Shown here in pieces: positions 22,712-48,487 of a stretch of 64,000 nt of DNA. The position numbers and the translations under genes were made by a program. How positions within the stretch are numbered: the first letter of the stretch is position 1; every line of letters starts with the position of its first letter. Origin of the DNA: Spongilla lacustris (taxonomy: Eukaryota; Porifera; Demospongiae; Spongillida; Spongillidae); the NCBI GenBank assembly GCA_949361645.1, contig OX442421.1, positions 4,941,320 through 5,005,319 on the forward strand, in the 5' to 3' direction. Below the pieces are notes generated by a model. It saw only the letters and a list, made by a program, of their open reading frames with translations. It ran no database searches and had not been told where the DNA came from.

Positions 22712-24048
22712 ATGAATTTTTCTTTTAACCTTGTGTTGTAGAATGATAACTGCCTCTGGTAATTACATTTTCAGGAGTGGAGAATATTATTCACATGCAT
22801 AATTATTATATTGCAATTCACGCGCGTGATAAATTTTATTGGTACGTACGCGTCTGCACATTTTTACAACACAGCAAAATAGTATCGCTTGCTCTAATTA
22901 ATCATGGGCTCACATACATATTCGCATTCATGATGTGCATAGAATACAATTATGTTACCTGTCAAGTACACAAGCACAAATGTAAAGAAAAATTGCCTGC
23001 AGTCTTCCCTCGAATCAGCTCTTCAAGAGGGCGCCTAATTATCACTAATTATAAATCACATACATATATGCATGTATTATTTTTAAAGTGCTGACCATTA
23101 AGAACGTTATGTTATCGTAGCTAGTTAAGCACAGCAGTGCCCTTATTATTTCTGGCAACGCCCTCGCCAAAAAGTATGTTATGCTATTCTAGCTAGCTAT
23201 ATAAGCACATCAACGTGCAGGTAGCCCATTATTTAAGACCGTAACTATAGCTACATCATACATAGCTCATCAATGTGTGCTAGCGCTGCAGTGCCATTAT
23301 TATTTCTGACAACGCCCTTTCACTCACGACAGACTGCATGTATTTTATGCGTGCGTCAGTAGCAGAGCGCTATTTCCAACCATCTACATGCAAGCCATAG
23401 AAATAGAAATCGATGCTAGTGTTATCAACATTTCGTTTAAGGCACGTACACCTTTAGCTAGTACTATGATTGACTTGCGCATTGAATTGGAATAACGGTA
23501 CTTGCGCATAAGCGGCTGTTATACGTCGATACGCCTGGGTGACCCTTCGCGTGTCTCTCCAAGCGGAGCGCGCGGGTTAGCCTCATCAGAAGATCCACTA
23601 AGACTAAGTGGTACTGTATTAGTCTGTATGTTCCCCTGTCCAACCTGTCATGTACATGTACAATTGCTTTTTGCGACATAACGACGTTTTAATAATTAAA
23701 GCGACATCAGTAATTTCCTTAGAAAATATTGTCGCCACGACAGGATTTCCTGTGACACCGGCCCGGTAGTTATTTTAAACTAACCTTCATACATTTTATA
23801 AACGTTGTGTTTGCCTGCTGGTCGACAGCTTTGCGCGACTGTGCATTGAGTATGCTAAGCGTCAAGAGAACTTTTCCCCTACCGGTTATTAATAGGTATG
23901 TGACGTCACGGTCACTAGCTCTGAGGAGTCTGAGCTAGCTAGCTGCATTTTTACCACGAAAAATCATCGTCTCTAATTTTTAATAATGGGCGCCGAGTGT
24001 ACTACCCATAGCAACTCAATTCCTTATTACATTCATGATTCAAATCCA
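22712..24048. other. Intergenic between two gene 3' ends
   Basis: The GPCR (+) and the Vestigial-like gene (-) converge here. It is AT-rich with scattered TTATTATTTCTGGCAACGCC and similar short duplications at 23138 and 23299. I see no gene. Confidence 0.6.
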
Positions 24049-24893
24049 TCAACAGTTCATCAGAACACCTAAAATCTCTGCATCCGACAAAAGCCCCAGC
24101 GGATCCAGTAGACCCTCGTGATGAGGTCTGCAGCTGTTAGATAGTTCGCCGCAAAGTGGCAGAGATTCCGGGCAACTATCATGATGCAACGTCAATGCCT
24201 CTGACTCTGTGGAGGTGGAGAATACTATGTACGCGCATAGGCTATATAGATATTAAAGTGACCATTGCCCCCCCCCCCCCCCCATACACACAACCATAGA
24301 AATTAGATACGTATCTATGCACACACACAAATGCCCTGGCACTTGTACGTACCTGCACCAGCTGCATGAGGCTGGGAGTCCAAGAGGATTATGCGAGCAG
24401 ATGAAAAGGAGAAGATATCGTCCTCAACCTCTTCGGGGAACCTTATCACCTCTCTAGTAACGTCGATGTCTGGCTCCAGGATGAACGGAATAAACTGAGG
24501 GTACGCAATTGGTCCAACCCCAAATCTATTTACGCCATTAGCATTGCCGTAGTCTACGGCGTAGTGCCAGTCGCAGGATTCCTGCACGCGCCTAAATTCG
24601 CCTAACGACGAAGGCTCGGCTGCATTCGGAAGAGAGAAACACCAGCGTATTCAAGTTTCAACTGATAAGCAACTAACTACATCAGAGATAATATATATTA
24701 TCTCTGACTACATGTACTCGGATGCCACATGCGCATATATACTGTTACCTTCTGCACAGCGCGGGCTTTGACTCCCCACTCGTGATAGGGCTCGGGCAAA
24801 ATGCTGCTCCACTTCGTCAGCAGTGCTGCTGTAAAAAGTCACGACGTGCCGGGTGCTATTCAAATCTGCAGCCTGCTCGGGACTGCTCTCCAT
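24049..24893 (-). CDS. VGLL: Vestigial-like protein (TONDU domain), 3 exons
   Basis: Predicted nuclear cofactor that binds TEAD/Scalloped transcription factors through a TONDU (TDU) domain. Exons on the minus strand: 24893-24749, 24619-24353, 24206-24049, all GT-AG with phase 1 introns, giving 189 residues. The TDU is at residues 13-38: STRHVVTFYSS then VEQHFARALS, matching the S-S-R-x-V-x-x-x-Y...VDEHFSRALS pattern of Vestigial and VGLL1-3 (VGLL4 has two shorter motifs instead). The remainder (for example GPIAYPQFIPFILEPDIDV and ESLPLCGELSNSCRPHH) is not recognised. The start is the first ATG in frame, 18 codons before the TDU core. Exon 3 rests on phase and an open frame of 51 codons; without that splice the frame would end at 24315. 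It lies 390 bp downstream of the HTATSF1 stop on the same strand. Confidence 0.85.
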
Positions 24894-25093
24894 TTTCACC
24901 TATTCAACTTCTAGCATGTGCAGCAACTATGACAGTTGCTTCAGTCGCCGATTCGTTTCTTTTTGACGTCTTAGGTGCTACTCAGTAAAGTCTTCTTGTA
25001 ACTACCTGGGTCGTTTCAGCTTTTATCTCATTATCTCACTTACTGCAATAAAACAATTACACCCGTTTGACGAAAAGACCCGCATTTTCTCAC

Positions 25094-25099
25094 TTTATT
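25094..25099 (-). terminator. Polyadenylation signal AATAAA (minus) for HTATSF1
   Basis: AATAAA on the minus strand about 190 bases after the predicted HTATSF1 stop and 200 bases before the Vestigial-like ATG. Confidence 0.6.
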
Positions 25100-25285
25100 G
25101 GACAAAGCTGTCACCATATCGACACGTGTATGGCGATAATAGCGATACCGTACCGCCCACGTAAAATTGCAATTTTGTTAAAAAAGTACATGTACACAGC
25201 AACAGTCCCATACATAACATGATACTAAACAAGCATGTCATACAGTACACAGTTTGACACGTACACGTAAGCGAAACTAGCCCCT

Positions 25286-28200
25286 TTACGTCTTCCAGTC
25301 CTTATGTCTTCTCTGAGGCAACCTAACACACAAAACACACATATTGTTACTCAATACTTGTCTATGGTCTTACATCATATCGCTACGCCTACGGTCTTAC
25401 ATCATATTGTTACTCAATACTTGCCTACAGTCTTACATCATATTGTTACTCAGTACTTGTCTATGGTCTTACATCATATTGTTACTCAATACTGATCGCA
25501 TATAACAATGTGCACATGCAGTTCCTTACTTGTTGCTCTTCCAAGAATTTTTCCCACGTCTTAAGTCGCTGCGCCCGCTCCTCATCTGTCTCCTCCACTT
25601 GAAAATTGGTCATTCCATCCCACAAGCTGACCATTAGCTGGCGCTTGGCATACCATCTTTTGTTCATCCCTGCCACACACTGGTCCGCACCTTCAAAATC
25701 CTTGAATGCAACTGAAGCCACTCCTTCAGAATGTCTCTGCAAAATGATTTGGCAATAATTTTAAACCATTCCATGTACGTAAATTGGAGTAAATATCATC
25801 CATCCATAGTTTTAGTTTCATGTGTAAATGCAAAATACAAAACGAAATGAAATTAATCCACTTGCTGGTGTATACATTTAAACAATATTACTACATTTCA
25901 AAACTTTCTGTGCCAGAAACAACAACTATTAATTTAAAATAATAAAGAGGCTGAATATGTGTAAACGCTGTTTTGTAGCATTTCAAAATCTTAACACTGC
26001 TTGTATTCAACAGACTGAGGGTCGGGGGGGGGGGGGGGGGGGGAAGTGTGCTGGAAACACCTCTGTTGTACATACATCATAAATTACGATCTTCTTGACT
26101 TCACCAAACTTAGCACACTCGTCACGCAGGTCATCACGGATGTCGTTCATAAGTTCAGGGTGTTCCTGCAATATTGGGGAATGTACACATCACAATACTG
26201 CTGATGGACCACCCACACTCCCCATCACAACTGCACATTCACATTCACAAATCAAGCATATATTTACATCAAATTCCTTTGGATCAAACAGGTTTTTGAA
26301 GATGACAATCTTGTCAAATTTACTTCTGACAGGACCATCAACTGCCCTTTCTCTCCAATCAAGTGCTCTGATTAAAATAAAATTGTATCACAGTAATCAA
26401 TGCAATTGCTCAGACATTATTATTTCCATCCAGCTGGAACTACATAACACTGCCTGCCATTTTGTTACAAATTGTATGGAGGTCAACAAATATTTATATG
26501 TTGTACAGGGTGGTAAAAGGTCAAAGAATACACTACATACAATTGCCATAGTACCTACCGTCCAATCTGAAAAGTGCTGTCTACCCTAAATGTGGCTGCC
26601 TATTAGTACACATCACAGTTACACACTATTTTATGTTTCTAGACAGTGCAAAGTGACTGGAGACCTATACTACAGTGGATAGAAATAGGCTAAAATGCAT
26701 CCATTTACACCAAAGCACTGTACAGTACCTATCTTAAAGCAGTATATCTAAACGTACAAGACTAAAGGTACTACCACTTACCTACAATTACAGTGGCTAC
26801 ATATGTTTTAACTAGAATACATGCATATAGTTTTTGAATGGAGTAACTAACCACATACATACATGTAGGTCTATAATGACTATTTTTTTAAATCACATGC
26901 ATAGCATGATCCATTGGAGACCCATTGGACTCATCAAACACCACCTACCGCTCCTGAGGGGTGCCCTTCTTCTTTCCTTTCTTCTTTTTCTTCTTGAGGG
27001 TAGGATTGTATTCACCCTTCTGCTGAAACTTTGCCTACAGCCCAGGGAATAATAAACAAAACCTAACATGCAGCTGGACCCTAACTAAGAAGGGGTGAAA
27101 ACATAAAGCTTTTTTTTTTTTTTGCATTGGGATTATTTCGGAACAATTTCTACTTTTTTTCTAAACACGAAGCATATTGAAATGTCATATGTGAATGAAA
27201 CCACAATATGCACCACAGGAGGAAAAAATGTCCAGCAAGTTCAAGCGACATCAGCCCCATGCGCGCATAAGAGTTAGGAAACTTACCCTGTCCACAGTGA
27301 CAACACAATCCTTATAAGTTGACTGATGCAGCAGCTGAATGGCCAAGTCCACTGACTCCACCTGTACTTGAGAAGACACACTACAAATTAATTTATACAC
27401 TGTATATGTGTACTCTCAAATGTATGCCCCACAAGAAACTATAAGCCATACAATGCACCCACACGTAGCAACATTTGCAGTTTAATGACAATGTAGCCTA
27501 ACTCTTCACTACAACGAACACCTCCAATGAGATGCAACGTTTTCCCACATGCAAGCATACAGTGTCCTGGAGCCGCAGCCCCGTGAGTGCACCCACCTTG
27601 AGGAAGCAGCACAGCCCATCTCCCTTGAAGTGCCCGTTGGCATCTGTATACAACTTAACCTTCTTTTCCTCTGCAAAACAAACAAGACCCTTGTAAGTAG
27701 CACATGGAACAGAGGTGAGAAAATGTGGATCATACGTGTTTATGTTCACATGACGATGGGGTGGGTGGGTATGCATGGTTTGCGCCCCTCGGAGAAGGGT
27801 CACATCTCAACACCTTCAATATAAGGTACCTGAAGAATCAACATGTATTACTATGGGATCCTCTGGAACTAAATAGTGACAGGAACAGGACCCAAGCTCA
27901 GGCCACACCTATTTAATTGCTCGAGCCCACCCAATTCTGATTTTCAATACAGAAGAATTATGATTGTGACATTGTAAAAATGGCCACCAGAGTCAAAATG
28001 GGTCTAGTGGTCCTATATACATGTGTAAGTCACAGATAGTACACTGCAACTTAGGAAATTCCTTTGGAAAACAAAACAAGTGCAAGACTCCTAAGTTTTA
28101 TGGTTCACAAAATCATTAAAGTGCTTATAGGTCTGGGTAACCACTACGTCAGGTGACTACATAATTTATCAACACACCACCACCACTTCTGCCCGAACAA

Positions 28201-31200
28201 CATACAATCAAATAGTTACAGCCTCATATAGCACTGGATGAGATTGTGTGGAAATATACATCAGAGTTTCTATAGCTTGTTATGATTATAGTAGGCAAAG
28301 GTCTGTTGTCTGTTGCCATACTGGCCAACAAGGGATATTCTATAATCCCTAAGACTTCCTTCATTCTCATCCCCTTTAATAGTGAGCTGGGGAAAATGGT
28401 GGCTTGAAGCACATGTCTAACACAGAGTGCAAAGGAAGGGAAAATTGGCAAATCAAGCAACCAGTCCTTACTCAAGTTGACATATACATGTATGTCATGC
28501 AGAAGTAATTTGCTGCATAACCATACATTAGTCCCAAATTGAAAACACTTTTAACTCTACCAGAAAACTCAATAACATGCACATCAGTTTCAACCATGAC
28601 ACAAAATAGTTATTACTATGTAATTTTAAATGGTGTGCACACAATTTTTTGCTCCAGTAAGCATAAAACTTTGCAGTGCACCAAGATGACAACATAGAAA
28701 CGTGTACGGAAATAAGCTTAAGTACAGGTACGGTGTATATATCCTCAACTGCTACCTTAGGTATTGTAAGGTACTCATTGCCAGAGGAAGGGAAGCAGCC
28801 AAAGAGATCGAAATTCCACTTCAAAAGACTCACATGGTAAAATGACATTTTATACTTGCAAACCCAAGCGATATTCTTCAGCCAATAATATAAACAGGTG
28901 CCAGTAGTCTAAGTAATTGGTTAGCAATGGGGAGATTTGCTTTGTCAAAGGTAAGCCTGCATTGGTATATTCTATTATCTTGTAAGCCCCATTACTTGTC
29001 GGCAGGATCATTCTCTCTCCCCTCAGTCTGATTGACTCACCAACGTCCCTATACCAAACTTATGTTACATGCAAAATTATTTAAAAGAGAGCATGAACAA
29101 CACAGCGTATTACACATGAGCAGAACACAGGGTTGTATGAACACACATGTAGACACAGCATATTACACATGAGCAGAACACAGCCATGTTATTAGGGGTT
29201 GTATAAACACACATGTAGACACAGCATATTACACATGAGCAGAACACAGCCATGTTATTAGGGGTTGTATAAACACACATGTAGACACAGCATATTACAC
29301 ATGAGCAGAACACAGCCATGTTATTAGGGGTTGTATGAACACACATGTAGACACAGCATATTACACATGAGCAGAACACAGGGTTGTATGAACACACATG
29401 TAGACACAGCATATTACACATGAGCAGAACACAGCCATGAGATTAAGCGTATTACACAGAGCCACAGCTGCATGAATTTCACGTGAGCACAATGCTGTCA
29501 CTTTATTACTAATGCACTATCCTGAAACAGGCACAACTTTCAACCAATAAAAAAACTAGCTTAGATTTGTCACACATTTACATGTAGGAAAGTTATTTAT
29601 TTGATCACAATTTAGAGCCTACTATAGTTGAACAATGTTTGACACACCTCTACACTAAATCAATTATTGGATTTACGTCATGTGAACATTGAAATCTAAT
29701 GCCATTGTTATAAACTCTTACTTTACTACATAGTACATACGACTGTACATAAGACTTCATCACATTTGCAGCCATATTTAATGCTCACATGAAGTAAACC
29801 CATCATTGCCCTCTCCCTGCTCACCCTTTTCGTCATCCATAATGACACCATACTTGCTCATGAGTTCAACAAATTCCTCCACAGTGATGGCGGAAGGCAG
29901 TCCCGATACGTACACCCATCTGTTGTGCTCAGTGTCGAGGTCAAACCAGGCTGCAAAGAAGACGACACGTGAACTGCAAGCTACTCTGCAAACTGGCCCC
30001 ATCCACCATACAGACGCAGGCGGCACACACATGTACCAAATAAACTTTACACATACATGAAAGAAGCAACTTTGAACACCTACAGAGCAAATCACCCTCC
30101 TGGTCAGACCAGGAGGATGCCTTCCACCTTCTGCTTAAGGAGGAAAAAACCTTTCTCACCTGGAGTTGCATCCGGTTTCCTCTTTCTTGAATCCCCTTCC
30201 TATGGGCAAGAGCAAGTGCTGTAGCATGCAGAGTGTATCTAGTGTACACTTAACATATGCAACTGTGAGAACTGGGATCGAATGGCTACTCTCTTCACTT
30301 CAAAGTGCCTTTGGTAGACAATGAACACACCCCTTCCAAACCCCAACCTCGGGGAAAGCAACCTTAATACACGTACGTAGAAATGTAATGGTCATACCAC
30401 GCACTTCTCAGTAACCAACTTCTGCACATAAAACCGATTGAAAAGCGTCATCAATCTACATGTCCATCATATTGTCAACCAATTCATTATCATAACTTTA
30501 TTTTATTTTTTCTGAGAATTGAACACAAATGAACACCAAAATTGCCCAGTTCTATTCAATATGACAAAACTATCTTTTAACCAAAGGTGAAACACAAGAT
30601 AGTTCTGTGACAGATTCATGGATTGGAGGATCCTACATGTATGTGTACAACATGCCCCAGTCCACGTTACATATTGCTCTGAAGTTCTATTGTGCCTATT
30701 GTTGCAGCAAATGGCAGAACGAGTCTCACAATTACAATGTTTCAAGCACAACAGTTGAGAATTTGACCAACAATATGATGTCACATGAAATTGGTCTCGA
30801 TGATGTGTAATATGACGCACAGAGACCACCACCAAACACAGGCAACAGGACTTGTGCACTAGAAACGCCCAAGAGAATACAGCACACAAAATTGTGCTTT
30901 CCAGCATGAGAATGATTATCTTCACTGGCACCATTACTTCAAACCACACTGAGATGTAAACGTACATGTAGTCAAGAGCTAAAATAACCCTATACTTGCA
31001 CTTTGATGTACATGTAGTCAAGAGCTAAAAAAAACCCCTATACTTGCACTTTGATGTACATGTAGTCAAGAGCTAAAATAACCCTATACTTGCACTTTGA
31101 TGTACATGTAGTCAAGAGCTAAAATAACCCTATACTTGCACTTTAATGTACATAATAATGACAGCACAATGAAATAACAATTACGAATCGCATCATAGGG

Positions 31201-32452
31201 CCAGCTGCTCCACATCACTCCCCGAAGGAAATAAAAACTCTTACCCATTATAAAATGTATGCACATGCATCAAAGGCACCAACCTGCACATCTTCATGCT
31301 TCTTCTGTGCATCTTGCTGAACTTCAGCTGAAGGGTTCTTATCCTGTAGGCGACAGGCACACTCTTAATCATACTATCCTTCCTACATTTGACCTCAAAT
31401 TATTTCCACCAAATCCCTTACAAAATGCTGCACAATAATATGTGAACAATCTAGACCTCCTGGACCTCACACACATCCACACACATACTTGTCAATGCCA
31501 CAGGTCTTACGCACCACTATGCCTAGCACAAACGTAAACCAATATTATTATTTTCTTCCTTAATCGTAAATCTCAATATTGTACACCCCTACAGATGGCA
31601 AACATTACTCCTGGGACAATATATTGAAACACAGACTCCTGTTACATCTCCACCCCCCACTCCCAGGACTGACATACAAATCACCGTACAAGGACATATT
31701 TCCAATAACCTGTCATACATGTGATATTTCCAATCCCCCCCTCCCTGTCATCAGTATAGGGGTGTGTAAGTTTAAATAATGCAATGCTTACAATTGTATA
31801 TATTTATTTATATATATCACATGACTGCACATACATGTATTAAGGTACTGAGGCCAATGCAACAAACTGCACATATAACCAAAGCACACATACATAATAC
31901 GCACACCGCAAAATCACACTACACGCAAAAGCACACCTACACAAGTGCTGCACACAAAGAGTACGCACATGCATCCACACGCACAAATATGTACACAGAC
32001 ATAAGCACACGTATAATGACTTCATGTCACGTCCATTAGACCATACAGTGAACCACGGAGCACGTTTGTAAAGTCATGCACAATGGTAACAAGTGCAGCA
32101 AATACCGAAAACGCGCAGTGGTGGAGCCACTGCACATGTACTTACTTCTGTGGGTATGGCGGCAGTACTAGTTGCGGCAGCCGCACTGTCAGGCGGTTCG
32201 TATACACCGTACTGTGCTTGGTAGGCGGCGAGAAAGTCGTCGGTTACCTGATAAATCCACATTCAACGTCAGCTAATCCACACATCTACTGAGCATTATA
32301 TAGAAATGCAGCGCTACCTTGGGGAACCATGCCCGCTTCTGCTCGTCCCATTCGTATACTGTGTTATCGGTTGGGTCCACATAAGTTGCTGCGCCTCCCG
32401 AGTTATTAAGAACCTGCTGTTGCGCGCGAAGTTGAAACTCAAAATCGTCCAT
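25286..32452 (-). CDS. HTATSF1: HTATSF1 / CUS2 homologue, U2 snRNP splicing factor (12 exons)
   Basis: Tat-SF1 and yeast Cus2 bind SF3B1 in the U2 snRNP. Minus-strand exons: 32452-32318, 32247-32146, 31343-31284, 30199-30160, 29950-29825, 27670-27597, 27361-27287, 27034-26949, 26367-26268, 26165-26076, 25736-25530, 25312-25286. All junctions are GT-AG and in frame, giving 373 residues. Visible: a YEWDEQKRAWFPK motif near residue 33, as in human; RRM1 at about 124-206 (WVYVSGLPSAITVEEF, KGDGLCCFLK); a Lys-rich linker at about 217-228; and a U2AF-homology motif at about 252-345 (KIVIFKNLFDPKEFD). The family's R-x-F at the UHM pocket reads R323-W-Y325. It ends soon after EERAQRLKTWEKFLEE, so the long acidic tail of vertebrate Tat-SF1 is absent. 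The last exon (9 codons) is tentative. Confidence 0.93.
25340..25495. repeat. 36-bp minisatellite in last HTATSF1 intron
   Basis: Four copies of TCTTACATCATATTGTTACT-CAATACTTGTCTATGG. Confidence 0.9.
29105..29440. repeat. 65-bp minisatellite, HTATSF1 intron 5
   Basis: Five to six units built around AACACACATGTAGACACAGC and ATTACACATGAGCAGAACAC, some lacking the CCATGTTATTAGGGG segment. Confidence 0.9.
30960..31150. repeat. About 47-bp minisatellite, HTATSF1 intron 3
   Basis: Four copies of TAGTCAAGAGCTAAAATAAC followed by CCTATACTTGCACTTTGATG. Confidence 0.9.
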
Positions 32453-32511
32453 CAACAAAACATGTAGCACTACAGAACAGGTACAGGTTTAAAGGGGTTA
32501 AAGTGGTAATT
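32453..32511. promoter_or_regulatory. Bidirectional promoter region HTATSF1 / TP53RK
   Basis: Only 59 bp separate the divergent ATGs of HTATSF1 (-) and TP53RK (+). There is no TATA box. The promoter must overlap at least one transcribed leader. Inferred from gene positions only. Confidence 0.6.
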
Positions 32512-33174
32512 ATGGCAGATAAAGACGCTTGGCAAATTATCAAGCAGGGAGCTGAAGCAAAAATCTACACTGCTGACTTCTTCGGGAAAGATGCTATTAT
32601 CAAAGAACGTTTCTGTAAATCGTATCGGGTTCCAGCACTGGATGAAAAGTTAACCCAGCGTCGCATGAGCCAAGAAGTGCGCTCGATCGCTCGCTGTAGG
32701 CGCTCGGGTATCAGAGCACCTGCCGTATACCATTTAGATTTTGTCAGAAAAATCATTGTCATGGAAAGAATAACAGACGGTTTGCTCCTTAAAGACTACG
32801 TACGCCAGCTGGACCCTGAGGACAACGATACCGCCACGCACCTCATGCAATGCGTGGGGAAGCTGCTCGCGCGCATGCACGAGGTTGACGTCATCCACGG
32901 AGACTTGACAACGTCTAACATGATATACAACGCTGAGAGACAGGAGATTACTTTGATAGACTTTGGACTGAGTTACGTGTCTGCTCTGGCAGAAGACAAA
33001 GGCGTGGATTTGTATGTGCTGGAGAGGGCATTCTTGAGTACACATCCCAACATGGAGGAACGCTTCGAGGAGTTACTAGAAGGCTACGCGAAAAGCTGTA
33101 AGAACTCCAAAGCCGTGCTCAGCAAGCTGGACGAAGTGAGAACGCGCGGCAGAAAGAGAACTATGGTGGGATAG
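32512..33174 (+). CDS. TP53RK: TP53RK / Bud32 kinase of the KEOPS complex
   Basis: The atypical small kinase of KEOPS, which makes the t6A base at position 37 of ANN-decoding tRNAs; it acts with OSGEP/Kae1. A single exon of 220 residues is the normal length for the family. Seen: the ATP-site Lys in DAIIKERF (K31), the Bud32 signature KSYRVPALDEKLTQRR, the catalytic loop HGDLTTSN (129-136), the metal-binding DFG (150-152) and the family-specific C-terminus RTRGRKRTMVG. The chosen start is the first ATG; GTG codons upstream are in frame but not credible starts. It is head-to-head with HTATSF1 and converges on the zinc-finger gene at 33526. An ATTAAA lies at 33212. Confidence 0.97.
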   Translation: MADKDAWQIIKQGAEAKIYTADFFGKDAIIKERFCKSYRVPALDEKLTQRRMSQEVRSIARCRRSGIRAPAVYHLDFVRKIIVMERITDGLLLKDYVRQLDPEDNDTATHLMQCVGKLLARMHEVDVIHGDLTTSNMIYNAERQEITLIDFGLSYVSALAEDKGVDLYVLERAFLSTHPNMEERFEELLEGYAKSCKNSKAVLSKLDEVRTRGRKRTMVG

Positions 33175-33525
33175 CCACGTACTACTTATGAAGCCGAGGT
33201 AGCCCCCACTTATTAAAGAACCAATGCACACATGCAACGTTGCGAACACACATCCTATGATGTGTGTGGCCCTCAGTTTATGACATGTACATGTATGTGC
33301 ACAGTATGGTGATTCAGTTGAAGTTTAGTACTAGTACGCAGCATGGATTATCAGTGCAAGAAGTATTATGTCCTTTGTTAGCTCTGCACACACACAGACA
33401 CTATCACTATGTGATGCATAAATATATATGGCAAATGATGTGTGCACAGCATACAGATTATAGTGTGGCACAGCGAATGAATAGATTCAGTTTGGTACCC
33501 CTTGAACAAGCATTACAGCCTATAG

Positions 33526-34670
33526 CTAGCTTTGAAAGAGGGAGTCGATGAAGGAGTCCATTTCGTCCACCTGTTGGACTCCATCAGGTTGATTGCCTGG
33601 GTAACTGAGGTGTGCATCTGCCTGACAATTTTGACCATTTGGGGGATATCCTGGCCAGCCATATTTGTCAGCAACACGACCACTGAACTCGTACTGAGTG
33701 GAAAAGTCACCAAAATTACCATATGGTTGACTTATGAGGTGACCATGCGATTGGTAAGTCTGGCTGTAAGACTGATGACTAAAATCGCCATAGTGACCAG
33801 AGGTGGAGTCATATGTGTACGACTGACTACACTGGGTGCTCGTTTGATCGTATGGTGGGTGATTGGGACCATGTGGTTGGTGGTGACCGTTTGGCAGACA
33901 GTTAGGGTCATATGGCGGCTGGTGACTGAAATCAGTAGTGCGATGAGCGTGTGATGGATGGTTGGGATTGTGTTGCCAGGTGGGAACAGTGGCAGGGTGA
34001 CCAGCAAAATTAGGAACGTTGGGTGCAGCTAAGGGGAGATGAGATGAACACCAATAATGCTATGTACATGTTCATTCATAACACTCGGTATGTTCACTCA
34101 CAACACACCAATAATGCTATGTACATGTTCACTCATAACACACCAATAATGCTACATGTTCACTCATAACACACCAGTAATGCTACATGTTCACTCATAA
34201 CACACCAATAATGTGACTACATAATTTGTACAATGGAACTAAAATAATAATAAGTCTTTGGATGTACAAAGTACACAGTACAAGACCAAAAGAAAAAAAA
34301 AACTAAGACGTGAATTTACGTTTTAACACTCCACATTACCATATACGCCCTACACCCACTCTTACATGCAAGCCGTTGCTCAGTTACTTCTGCTTCGTCC
34401 CATTCCGTAATATGCCTCTTTATTAGCTCAGTCTCTGTTGAGCCCACTGCAATTGGGTAGAAGCACTGGAAAAAAAAAAAAAAGAGGCACGTGGGAACGT
34501 ACATGACGCTGTGGATTAATTGCGCAGTGTACCTGATTATCAGAACAAACGTAGATCGCCTCCTCGATATTTATCTGCCTCAGAACCAGCACTCCTGCTC
34601 TCCCGAGAGCTTGACACAGCGGACAAAGCCTAACCTGACTATCCACGCCCATCGCTGACTGCGAAACCAT
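33526..34670 (-). CDS. USPL1-type zinc-finger protein with Q/H/P/Y/G-rich tail (3 exons)
   Basis: Minus-strand exons 34670-34533, 34465-34366 and 34028-33526 join in frame (phases 0 and 1) to 246 residues. Residues 14-54 read RLCPLC then INIEEAIYVCSDNQCFYPIA: a four-Cys zinc site (C16, C19, C42, C47) arranged as in the N-terminus of USPL1, a SUMO protease (CPAC ... SIFLCEDLQCIYPL). The USPL1 peptidase domain is absent. Exon 3 (residues 80-246) is low-complexity, rich in H, Q, P, Y, G and S (for example HQPPYDPNCLPNGHHQPHGP), and ends DEMDSFIDSLFQS, which looks like a short acidic/hydrophobic motif. Function unknown; the zinc site may bind a partner shared with USPL1. Complete, not broken. Confidence 0.8.
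34035..34215. repeat. About 35-bp minisatellite in the zinc-finger gene intron 2
   Basis: Four to five units of ACACACCAATAATGCTATGT-ACATGTTCACTCATA, starting 7 bases before the exon 3 acceptor side. Confidence 0.85.
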
Positions 34671-34754
34671 AATAAAGTTTGTACACACGCAACGTTCGAG
34701 TTCTATTAAATGCCCGTCCGCGTACTTTTGTAAACGAACTTTTGTAAACGAAGC
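34671..34754. promoter_or_regulatory. Bidirectional promoter region zinc-finger gene / NUP88
   Basis: Eighty-four bases lie between divergent ATGs. It contains two tandem copies of CTTTTGTAAACGAA (34725-34753). GTAAAC is the core recognised by forkhead factors, but a chance duplication is possible. Confidence 0.55.
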
Positions 34755-47961
<13,207 letters not shown>

Positions 47962-48487
47962 AAGGAGACAATGATCAAGTGTTTTGTTGTAACTTCGTAC
48001 TGTACATTTAGCTGCTATTGATGTATACTGGTAAAGCATCGTCAGCATTCTGGCCCTGGCTGATGGATGTTTAGGAACCATCTCTATTGCATCATTGTAT
48101 TGTAGTTTACCAAATTATAACATCATGCACTCTCATTCATATTTCCATGTATAATTTATAATGTGGAAGGAGTAGGCTGATGATCATCTCCAATCAGGAT
48201 CAGCATCTGTAGGAAGTACATGGTATTGTCATGATATGATGAAGATTCATGTAAATAAGCTGTTAACCACATGATGTGTTGCAGTCATTTATTTTTGTGG
48301 AGGATCTGTTGTAATGAATGGCAAGGCATGGGACTGCAATGGTGATTTGTCACTACACACTTGTACATGCTGCTGTTGTGAAATTGTAAATATATTCTAC
48401 GTTATCAACATAAAACTGAACATCAGCAAGTACACAAGTTCTTGCTCACCAGGTGATGCAATGTAATTTCTACACATGGTCTGTTAC

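Noticed and set aside
32083..32292. Plus-strand frame opposite HTATSF1 exon 2
   Set aside because: It is antisense to a well-supported exon and has no domain.
33532..34007. Frames on both strands over the zinc-finger gene exon 3 (for example + 140 codons)
   Set aside because: The frame chosen on the minus strand is open over the whole exon, phase-matched to exon 2 and ends in a natural stop; the others are shadows of its CAY/CCN-rich codons.
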